Shown: one piece after another, positions 6,010 through 10,327 of the stretch
How positions within the stretch are numbered: the stretch's first letter is position 1
Layout: every line of letters begins with the position of its first letter
From: JBLMYQ01 sp050258375
GTDB lineage: Bacteria > Bacillota > Clostridia > Acetivibrionales > UBA4821
Assembly: GCA_050258375.1 (NCBI GenBank)
Contig: JBLMYQ010000009.1
Location: 1-12,201, forward strand
Reading direction: 5' to 3'
Length of the DNA stretch: 12,201 nucleotides
Notes under the pieces: generated by a model
Databases searched by the model: none
What the model saw: the letters and a program-made list of their open reading frames with translations, nothing else
Told to the model about the DNA's origin: nothing
Program-made: the position numbers and the translations under genes

Positions 6010-6984
6010 CTATGCCTCTATTCTTATTGAATGTGTAATAGCTTTATTTTTTAAGAAATCTCTAATGTCGTTTAGTTCTTCTTGGGTTGCTATAGCCTTA
6101 ATAAATATAGTGAATCTTATTGGTTCTTCTTCAAGTAATGATTTTTCAAAGTCGCTTATAGGTTCTTCTGAAGTTGTAATACATTTGTCTAATATTTCAG
6201 CCTTTTCAGCTTCCGCAACATATGATTCTAACTTTGTTTGTTCTTCTATTGCTTTGCGTTCAGCTTCTTGTGCCAATCTTTCTTTCTCTTGCTGTATTGC
6301 CTTTTCTTCAATCTCTTTTCTCTTTAGAGCTTCCTTTTTGACTATCTCTGCAATGACTTCTGGTTCTGAATCTGAATACTCAATGTAACTTTTAAATTCA
6401 TCTACTGTAAGTTTATTTGTAAGGTTCAAGGTTTCGTTTAATAATGTGATTGTGTTTTCTGCCATAGTACGTCTTAAGTCCTCTTGCATCTGTTTAATGT
6501 TAAGTTCTAAAGCTTGAGAGCGAATATCTTCTCTGACTTCTTTTTGCGTAATTGAAAGGTTGCAATATCTTTCTTGAAACTGGATTTGATTTGAGTATTT
6601 TTCTCTTAGTTCTAATTCTTTTGATATTTCAGCAATACAAGTGATTGCAAATTGTTTCTTTTGTTCTCTTGTTTTATCATCAAAGACTTTTATTCCGGCA
6701 TCTATTGAGCCTTTTACTTCATTAATTAAACTCATAAGTTCTTTGCACTTTTCTTCAAACTCTACTATTGGCTTTGAATACTCTTTTTTTACTTCTAGCC
6801 TGTTTTTATCTATGCTTCTACTTAATCCGGCTAGTTCTTCCCTTTTCGATTTACAAACTGATAATGATTGTTCTGTTACCACTAAGTTTTTATATTCATC
6901 AAGATTTGAAATTAAGTTTTTCTTTACCAATTCAAAATTTGTTCTTATTACTGGCATATTGCCTTCTAATATTTCTAAATTCAT
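6010..6984 (-). CDS. DUF1351 coiled-coil protein, recombination partner, 324 aa
   Basis: Matches the DUF1351 family in order and composition. An N-terminal region MNLEILEGNMPVIRTNFELV is followed by a helical segment, SKREELAGLSRSIDKNRLEV (47-66), then KKEYSKPIVEFEEKCKELM. A highly charged coiled coil covers about 210-260 (IVKKEALKRKEIEEKA and the following Gln/Glu/Arg repeats). A C-terminal RFTIFIKAIATQEELNDIRDFLK domain resembles a small alpha-beta fold. DUF1351 genes nearly always stand beside single-strand annealing proteins (ERF, RecT) in Gram-positive phages and are believed to assist them, but the biochemical role is not established. GAGGTGA precedes the ATG. It lies 10 bases after the membrane-protein gene and 10 before ERF, so all three are co-transcribed. 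Confidence 0.87.
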   Translation of the reverse strand: MNLEILEGNMPVIRTNFELVKKNLISNLDEYKNLVVTEQSLSVCKSKREELAGLSRSIDKNRLEVKKEYSKPIVEFEEKCKELMSLINEVKGSIDAGIKVFDDKTREQKKQFAITCIAEISKELELREKYSNQIQFQERYCNLSITQKEVREDIRSQALELNIKQMQEDLRRTMAENTITLLNETLNLTNKLTVDEFKSYIEYSDSEPEVIAEIVKKEALKRKEIEEKAIQQEKERLAQEAERKAIEEQTKLESYVAEAEKAEILDKCITTSEEPISDFEKSLLEEEPIRFTIFIKAIATQEELNDIRDFLKNKAITHSIRIEA

Positions 6985-6993
6985 AATTTCACC

Positions 6994-7197
6994 TCACGCT
7001 ATCGCATTAAAATTTTGTCCTGCATCTTGGTCGTAAGCCCTACCCTTGCTGTATGTTACTCTTGTATATCTCTGTATTTGTTGCTCTCGCTTGTCCATGA
7101 TTAGCTTATATATGATTGTTGTTAGCAGTATGATTGGTACTATCTTTGTTATGCCGAATATGCACCATGCTAGATATTCGGTTGCTATGTTTATCAT
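6994..7197 (-). CDS. Small single-span membrane protein, 67 aa
   Basis: One hydrophobic segment, FGITKIVPIILLTTIIYKLIM (about residues 14-34), is followed by a basic, polar C-terminal half beginning DKREQQIQRYTRV. A short amphipathic stretch, INIATEYLAWC, precedes the span. The positive residues after the helix suggest that the C-terminus faces the cytoplasm. TAGGAGGT about 5-6 bases before the ATG is a near-perfect ribosome binding site, and the gene stands at the head of the recombination/replication operon, just after the structured 7220-7336 gap. Function unknown. Membrane peptides in this position are sometimes exclusion or lysis-control proteins, but the sequence gives no proof. Confidence 0.8.
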   Translation of the reverse strand: MINIATEYLAWCIFGITKIVPIILLTTIIYKLIMDKREQQIQRYTRVTYSKGRAYDQDAGQNFNAIA

Positions 7198-7219
7198 TTG
7201 TGACCTCCTATGTATTGGA

Positions 7220-7336
7220 TTTGTGGGGGGTGGTAGCTCTCACCCTAGTTCTACGCTACAGGCTTCGCAACACTCCGCTAGGTTAGGTATTGTCTACTCT
7301 ATTTCACCACCTGCGATTACTCGCCACCCCCGCAAA
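7220..7336. ncRNA. Structured non-coding element in a 210-base intergenic gap
   Basis: Positions 7220-7233 and 7324-7336 form a closing helix of about 13 pairs, including five consecutive G-C pairs, with one G bulged and one T-G wobble on the rightward strand. Inside, CCTAG (7244-7248) pairs with CTAGG (7278-7282), and GCGA/TCGC (7313-7324) closes a four-base loop that reads GTAA, a GNRA tetraloop, on the leftward strand. All leftward frames are full of stops, so it is not coding. The strand is uncertain: the wobble and the following terminator favour a rightward RNA, while the tetraloop and the downstream gene favour a leftward leader. No known RNA family recognised. Confidence 0.4.
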
Positions 7337-7386
7337 CTTGACTTTATTATTTCTGATATGCTATTATTGATTTAGGTTGTTTTATT

Positions 7387-7412
7387 TAGCTCTTGACGGA
7401 GCTATTTTTTTT
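7387..7412 (+). terminator. Intrinsic terminator, rightward
   Basis: TAGCTC (7387-7392) pairs with GAGCTA (7399-7404) around a six-base loop, followed by eight T residues (7405-7412). It works only in the rightward direction, since the other strand has no T-run after the stem. No rightward protein gene ends nearby, so it would end a rightward non-coding transcript, such as one containing the 7220-7336 element. Its T-run overlaps the last bases of the AbrB-type gene on the opposite strand. Confidence 0.6.
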
Positions 7413-7641
7413 ATTGTGGTCTGCATTTTGTACATACTTTCTTACCGTTGTACTGATACACATTATCCATGTTTCCGCATAATACGCATCCTGGATCATA
7501 CTTCTTTAATACGATTGCATTACCATCTACGAATATTTCTATTGGTGTTTTGTCCTTAATATCAAATGTTCTGCATATTTCCTTTGGTATTACTATCCTG
7601 TTTAACTCGTCTACTTTTCTTACAATGCCTGTTGATTTCAT
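7411..7641 (-). CDS. AbrB/SpoVT-type DNA-binding regulator with zinc ribbon, 76 aa
   Basis: Residues 5-47 (GIVRKVDELNRIVIPKEI, DKTPIEIFVDGNAIVLKKY) are a swapped-hairpin AbrB/SpoVT DNA-binding domain. The family dimerises and binds AT-rich promoters, usually to hold genes silent during fast growth. The C-terminus adds CVLCG and CTKC (Cys52, Cys55, Cys70, Cys73), a compact zinc ribbon in place of the longer AbrB multimerisation domain. This AbrB-plus-ribbon form is common in Clostridial phages and genomes. AAGGGGG stands 8 bases before the ATG. It may control the early operon or compete with host AbrB at its sites; the second option is inference. It is followed on the leftward strand by the structured gap. 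Confidence 0.9.
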   Translation of the reverse strand: MKSTGIVRKVDELNRIVIPKEICRTFDIKDKTPIEIFVDGNAIVLKKYDPGCVLCGNMDNVYQYNGKKVCTKCRPQ

Positions 7642-7678
7642 ACATTTCCCCCTTATAATTTATTTCCCGATATTTTTA

Positions 7679-7933
7679 TTACCCCTTAAGCATTCTTGCT
7701 ATTTCTGTTTTGATGCTTGTCCTTATGTAATCTCTGTTTTCCCCTTCTGCCTCGCCGAAACTTCTCAGCAGCGTTGCAATTTCAAATAAGTGTTCATCAA
7801 ACTTTTCATCTTCCATTAAGAATAAATTTTCTATTACTTTTGTCTGTGTTACTTCTTGCTCTAGCTTGGCTATGCGTGTTTCGATTGGTTTCGGCTTGTC
7901 CAGTGGTTCGTGGTAAAAGTTTGATTCAGTCAA
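7679..7933 (-). CDS. Small helical protein with TTG start, 84 aa
   Basis: No recognised family. It starts with TTG, placed 7 bases after a strong GGGGGTGAT ribosome binding site; no ATG or GTG occurs earlier in a usable position. The N-terminal third (NFYHEPLDKPKPIETRIAKL) resembles the start of the nearby 67-residue protein (MDKPLEVRMTEVEKEIAEL): both have a 'DKPxxxxRxxxxExE' pattern leading into a coiled coil. The rest is helical and acidic and ends in TEIARMLKG. It lies 24 bases after the 48-residue gene. It may be an oligomeric accessory protein that shares a partner with the 67-residue protein. Confidence 0.73.
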   Translation of the reverse strand: MTESNFYHEPLDKPKPIETRIAKLEQEVTQTKVIENLFLMEDEKFDEHLFEIATLLRSFGEAEGENRDYIRTSIKTEIARMLKG

Positions 7934-7957
7934 TGTATCACCCCCTTTTACTTAACC

Positions 7958-8104
7958 TTAATGTTGGTTTGCTTCTATTACCAACTCTTTTATTGCCCTT
8001 GCTATCTCGCATGAATCGCTAGAACGACCCGGATTTTCTGTTACTTTGTCCTGTACTTTCTGCAATTCCCTTATCTGTTCTTCTAATACTGCTTTGTAAT
8101 CCAC
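7958..8104 (-). CDS. Small helical protein with GTG start, 48 aa
   Basis: GTG at 8104 lies 7 bases after AGGAGG, and TAA is at 7960-7958. The protein begins MDYKAVLEEQIRELQKVQD (helix), has a Gly/Ser/Asn turn (NPGRSSDS), and then a second helix, CEIARAIKELVIEANQH, so a two-helix hairpin is expected. I have no named function for it, but proteins of this size and layout recur in Clostridial phage early regions. It is followed 24 bases later by the 84-residue gene in the same direction. Its upstream region is shared with the rightward promoter of the Cas2-like gene, so the two genes start back to back with under 70 bases between them. Confidence 0.72.
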   Translation of the reverse strand: MDYKAVLEEQIRELQKVQDKVTENPGRSSDSCEIARAIKELVIEANQH

Positions 8105-8120
8105 CTTCTCACCTCCTCTC

Positions 8121-8149
8121 TTGTACGCACCTCCCTTTTATGGTATTAT
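8121..8149 (+). promoter_or_regulatory. Promoter of the Cas2-like gene
   Basis: TTGTAC (8121-8126) and TATTAT (8144-8149) are separated by exactly 17 bases. The predicted start of RNA, near 8156, leaves almost no leader: the ribosome binding site AAAGGAGGTGAT begins at about 8157. The gene is therefore expressed independently of the leftward operon around it. Confidence 0.6.
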
Positions 8150-8172
8150 TTGTCGCAAAGGAGGTGATTCTG

Positions 8173-8445
8173 TTGGCTAAATTAATTACTTATGATTTAG
8201 ACAACCCAGGTCAAAACTATAAAAGTTTAATTAATGCGATTCAGCAGTACCCTAGTTGGACTAAAATTACAGAATCTTGCTGGTTAGTTAGTTCTCAAAA
8301 TGATGCTGGAACCATAAAATCCAATTTATCGAAATATGTAGATGCTAACGATAGACTTATGGTTGCTGATTTAAAAGGTCAAGTTTCTTGGAAAAATACA
8401 TTTACACCAGATACTGAGTTAAAATCATTTATTGAGAACAAGTAG
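8173..8445 (+). CDS. Cas2-like 'SinR family' protein, 90 aa
   Basis: Small ferredoxin-like protein of the orphan family annotated in databases as 'SinR family', related in fold to Cas2 and VapD. It starts MAKLITYDLDNPGQNYKSL: strand one ends in Asp8, the position of the Cas2 catalytic or metal-binding aspartate, followed by the family's 'D-L-x-x-PGQ-x-Y' loop. WTKITESCWLVSS (about 34-46) is the second strand, and then come a helix and NDRLMVADLKG (about 64-74). The start is TTG at 8173, since AAAGGAGGTGATTCTG directly precedes it; upstream in-frame codons lie in the promoter and leader. It has its own promoter, faces against the surrounding operon, and its last 17 bases overlap the end of the leftward 67-residue gene. 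No cas1, other cas gene or CRISPR array is visible. A nuclease or toxin-like role is possible but unproven. Confidence 0.85.
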   Translation: MAKLITYDLDNPGQNYKSLINAIQQYPSWTKITESCWLVSSQNDAGTIKSNLSKYVDANDRLMVADLKGQVSWKNTFTPDTELKSFIENK

Positions 8446-8632
8446 TATCTCCTACATTTGGAGTAGCTTTTGGATTATAATGTTCTAAATGTTGTTGCAA
8501 TCTCAAATGTGCTATTCCGTAACAATGCAATATTAATGATTTCATTTCTTCTGGCTGTTTTGAAACTTGCTCTTTCAATTCAGCTATTTCTTTTTCTACC
8601 TCTGTCATTCTTACTTCTAATGGCTTGTCCAT
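8429..8632 (-). CDS. Small coiled-coil protein, 67 aa
   Basis: No recognised family. It begins MDKPLEVRMTEVEKEIAELK with heptad spacing through about residue 35, then has a Cys/His segment (LILHCYGIAHLRLQQHLEHY, residues 33-52) and a polar tail ending TCSQ. The N-terminus resembles that of the 84-residue protein at 7933-7679. GGGGGGTGA precedes the ATG. It lies between two rightward elements, the non-coding RNA on its upstream side and the Cas2-like gene with which its 3' end overlaps tail to tail. A leftward transcript of this gene is therefore complementary to the end of the Cas2-like mRNA, allowing mutual interference. Confidence 0.73.
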   Translation of the reverse strand: MDKPLEVRMTEVEKEIAELKEQVSKQPEEMKSLILHCYGIAHLRLQQHLEHYNPKATPNVGDTTCSQ

Positions 8633-8655
8633 AATTCACCCCCCTTTCTTGTATA

Positions 8656-8684
8656 TTGTTTTTTTATGCCAAATTTTGTATAAT
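8656..8684 (+). promoter_or_regulatory. Promoter of the rightward structured RNA
   Basis: TTGTTT (8656-8661), a 17-base spacer, and a perfect TATAAT (8679-8684). RNA would begin near 8691, six bases before the first base of the long closing helix. This agreement between promoter and fold supports a dedicated non-coding transcript. Confidence 0.62.
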
Positions 8685-8690
8685 TGTCTT

Positions 8691-9026
8691 ATCCCTATAA
8701 AGGGTAAGGATAGGAGGTGGTCTTATTGACCAAACTTTTGATTCTACCCTGTTCCTTAATACTTGAATGAAACAAACGGATTGTTTTTGCTCCACCACGT
8801 CTAATCCACGGAAATCTCATTCTTGTAATTGCCTGCGTAGGGTATACCTCTTAGCGGAAACAAACCGCTAAAGTGGCAATCAGCTTTGATATACTTGTCC
8901 TCGTAAAGTATTCAAATCTGTTAAGGTGAATAAATAGGTCTGTGTAGTTCTGGTGTGTACGAGGGCATCAGAACTGCACATTTTATTTAGTTTTCAAAGA
9001 CCACCCCTTATACTTACCCTTTATGT
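8691..9026 (+). ncRNA. Candidate large structured RNA with kissing hairpin loops, about 335 nt
   Basis: No long ORF occurs here, and a consensus promoter ends just upstream. The 5' arm 8697-8724 pairs with 9024-8997: 25 Watson-Crick pairs, one G-U and two mismatches. Within it, 8828-8833 pairs with 8875-8880 around the hairpin 8851-8857/8865-8871. Hairpin K1 joins 8885-8889 plus 8891-8896 to 8906-8916 (11 pairs, one bulge). Hairpin K2 joins 8941-8955 to 8966-8980 (15 pairs). The two G-U pairs in K2 would be A-C mismatches on the other strand, which favours a rightward RNA. The K1 loop (TCCTCGTA, 8898-8905) is complementary to the K2 loop (TACGAGGG, 8958-8965): seven Watson-Crick pairs plus one wobble. 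No clear T-run follows, so the 3' end is uncertain and may be processed. The ribosome binding site of a 14-codon ORF (TTG at 8726) lies in the closing helix. No RNA family recognised. Confidence 0.68.
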
Positions 9027-9041
9027 AAGATGCGTTATGTA

Positions 9042-9179
9042 TTAGGCTGATTTGGTTGTTTGTTGTTGTTCTATTTGAATAGCTACTTTAATCAATCTGG
9101 CGAAATTTTCTAAAAATCTTTTGTATTCATTCGGCGGCGTTGTTCCCCCGCTGGATTTGATTATCTTGATTATTTTCAT
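9042..9179 (-). CDS. Small basic protein coupled to the Cro-like gene, 45 aa
   Basis: The ATG overlaps the stop of the Cro-like gene (ATGA), and AAGGAG lies 8 bases upstream inside that gene. The protein starts MKIIKIIKSSGGTTPPNEY, with a basic strand and a Gly/Pro turn, then a helix, KRFLENFARLIKVAIQIEQQ, and ends QTTKSA. It may be a small partner of the Cro-like protein or a separate peptide; nothing identifies it further. Its stop is only about 15 bases from the 3' arm of the rightward structured RNA, so an RNA extended past 9042 would be antisense to this gene. Confidence 0.73.
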   Translation of the reverse strand: MKIIKIIKSSGGTTPPNEYKRFLENFARLIKVAIQIEQQQTTKSA

Positions 9180-9430
9180 AACTCTTGCTCCTTCTCAATT
9201 TTGCTAAATATATCTTCTTCCGGAACCCCGAATATTTTAGATATGTATTTTCTGTTATTCTTGATTGGCATACACACCCCGTTTTCCCAATTCCAATATA
9301 TTCTCTTGCTAGTTCCGCATTTTTCTGCGGTTTCTTCTTGATTCCATCCGTTAGATACTCTTAAGATTTCTAATTTTTTATACCAAGGCGACTTTGAGAA
9401 TATTGATATAAGTTTTTTTTCTGCAGACAT
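9176..9430 (-). CDS. Cro-like helix-turn-helix regulator, 84 aa
   Basis: Small XRE-type DNA-binding protein. The helix-turn-helix spans about residues 17-52 (KKLEILRVSNGWNQEETAEK, then CGTSKRIYWNWENG), where WNQEETAEKCG is the first helix and turn and SKRIYWNWE the recognition helix. It then has a further helix, ISKIFGVPEEDIF. It lacks any peptidase domain, as expected for the lytic-side repressor opposite a CI-like protein. AAAGGAGTGAT precedes the ATG. Its promoter (9483-9455) contains one of three related operators, so it is probably repressed by the CI-like protein and may bind the same sites itself. It is the first gene of the leftward early transcript. Confidence 0.87.
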   Translation of the reverse strand: MSAEKKLISIFSKSPWYKKLEILRVSNGWNQEETAEKCGTSKRIYWNWENGVCMPIKNNRKYISKIFGVPEEDIFSKIEKEQEL

Positions 9431-9454
9431 GAATAATCACTCCTTTCGTTGTAA

Positions 9455-9483
9455 ATAATATCAATGTGATTGATATGTATCAA
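9455..9483 (-). promoter_or_regulatory. Leftward promoter of the Cro-like gene
   Basis: On the leftward strand, TTGATA (9483-9478) and TATTAT (9460-9455) are 17 bases apart. RNA would start near 9448, giving a short leader to the ATG at 9430. The 19-bp operator O1 fills the spacer and touches the -10 box, so a repressor bound there would block RNA polymerase. Confidence 0.65.
9458..9476. promoter_or_regulatory. Operator O1, perfect 19-bp dyad
   Basis: ATATCAAT (9458-9465), GTG, ATTGATAT (9469-9476): eight perfectly symmetrical bases each side of a three-base centre. It lies in the spacer of the leftward promoter. Two related sites occur at 9532 and 9582, the usual multi-operator layout of a phage switch. 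Confidence 0.65.
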
Positions 9484-9531
9484 GTATGCATAACCGTTAT
9501 TTATGGCAAAATAGCTCGATTTATGCAAATT

Positions 9532-9550
9532 ATATCAATATCATTGATTG
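9532..9550. promoter_or_regulatory. Operator O2, related dyad between the promoters
   Basis: ATATCAAT (9532-9539), ATC, ATTGATTG (9543-9550). The left half is identical to O1 and the right half matches in six of eight positions. It lies between the two promoters; an extra half-site, ATTGATAT, is at 9555-9562. Confidence 0.52.
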
Positions 9551-9573
9551 TTTCATTGATATTTGCAAATTTA

Positions 9574-9603
9574 TTGACACTTTATCAATTGTGGTGATAT
9601 AAT
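9574..9603 (+). promoter_or_regulatory. Rightward promoter of repressor and integrase
   Basis: A perfect TTGACA (9574-9579) and a perfect TATAAT (9598-9603) with an 18-base spacer. RNA would begin near 9610, just before AGAAAGGAG. This is a strong promoter on consensus grounds. Operator O3 lies in the spacer, so the repressor probably controls its own synthesis. The same transcript must serve the integrase, which has no separate promoter that I can find. Confidence 0.75.
9582..9600. promoter_or_regulatory. Operator O3, degenerate dyad in the repressor promoter
   Basis: TTATCAAT (9582-9589), TGT, GGTGATAT (9593-9600). It keeps most of the O1 pattern, with changes in the right half-site near the centre and one in the left, so it should be a weaker site. 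A weak site here would allow repressor synthesis until levels are high. Confidence 0.52.
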
Positions 9604-9628
9604 TATTTTTAGAAAGGAGTGTTAAAAA

Positions 9629-10327
9629 ATGGGAATTGATTATAAGGTTTTGGGTTCTTCTATTAAGGCAAGAAGAAAAGAGCTTAAAATCCATCAGAAC
9701 GCCTTGGCTAATCAACTGGAAATTTCACAAGGGTATATTTCAGACCTTGAAAATGGTAAAATACCAAACCCAACAACAGGCATGATTGATAAAATTACTG
9801 GAGCATTAGGCATGAATATTAATAGATTATATGAGGTTTCAGAAACAACCCCTTCTTTTATTGAAGAAGATACAGCAGAATATAAGGTGACAAAAAGCAA
9901 AGATTCAACCAATACAATAAGCAATGTAATTGATTTAATTAAGATACCTATTCTTGGAGTAGTTAGAGCTGGGAAACCAATGTATGCAGAAGAAAATATT
10001 GTCGATTATACCTATATTGAAAAAGACAAAACCAATGGGAGCAGAATATTTGGTTTAAAAGTTGTTGGGGATTCAATGAATATGATTGGAATACAAGAAG
10101 GAGATACTATTGTAGTTAAGGAACAACCCGATATTGAAGATGGTGAAATAGGAATTGTACTTATTGATGGCGAAGAAGCCACGATAAAAAAAGTATTCAA
10201 AACCAATGGGAATATAACCCTTATGCCTCAAAGTACTAATCCAAAGCATCAACCTCAGATTTACGATATTAATAAAACAGAAATTAAAATAATAGGTAAA
10301 GCAATTGAATTTAGGAGAAAACTCTAA
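9629..10327 (+). CDS. CI/LexA-like phage repressor with S24 peptidase domain, 232 aa
   Basis: Maintains lysogeny by binding operators and is inactivated by RecA-stimulated self-cleavage. The N-terminal XRE helix-turn-helix covers about residues 6-66 (SSIKARRKEL, NALANQLEISQGYISDLENG). A linker (70-105) precedes the cleavage region GVVRAGKP, with the likely Ala114-Gly115 scissile bond. The S24 peptidase domain follows: catalytic Ser149 in VVGDSMN and the general-base Lys in EATIKKV (Lys187 most likely). It ends with the usual IIGKAIEFRR strand. AAAGGAG stands 9 bases before the ATG. The gene lies under a consensus promoter containing operator O3. Its stop overlaps the ATG of the integrase gene as TAATG, so both are made from the same mRNA. 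Confidence 0.95.
   Translation: MGIDYKVLGSSIKARRKELKIHQNALANQLEISQGYISDLENGKIPNPTTGMIDKITGALGMNINRLYEVSETTPSFIEEDTAEYKVTKSKDSTNTISNVIDLIKIPILGVVRAGKPMYAEENIVDYTYIEKDKTNGSRIFGLKVVGDSMNMIGIQEGDTIVVKEQPDIEDGEIGIVLIDGEEATIKKVFKTNGNITLMPQSTNPKHQPQIYDINKTEIKIIGKAIEFRRKL

Noticed and set aside
5720..6388. 222-codon rightward open frame over ERF and DUF1351
   Set aside because: It is antisense to two recognisable genes, has no ribosome binding site, and its Ser/Phe/Ile-rich composition is what the complement of Lys/Glu-rich coding DNA gives.
7338..7367. Rightward promoter TTGACT-N18-TATTAT before the terminator
   Set aside because: It would make a transcript of only about 40 bases before the terminator at 7387-7412; likely chance in AT-rich DNA, though it cannot be excluded.
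7046..7375. 109-codon rightward open frame covering the structured gap
   Set aside because: Half of it is antisense to a good membrane-protein gene and the rest lies in strongly paired non-coding sequence; there is no ribosome binding site.
8691..9026. Protein-coding reading of the structured RNA region
   Set aside because: Stops are frequent in all six frames; only a 14-codon ORF has a ribosome binding site, and the pairing pattern explains the sequence better.
8691..9026. 6S RNA, RNase P RNA, SRP RNA or tmRNA
   Set aside because: It is too long for 6S RNA. I saw none of the conserved RNase P, SRP or tmRNA signature segments in either strand.
8691..9026. Small transposable element with terminal inverted repeats
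   Set aside because: The ends are inverted repeats, but I see no target-site duplication flanking them, and a promoter is aligned with the start of the helix; internal stems with G-U pairs favour an RNA.
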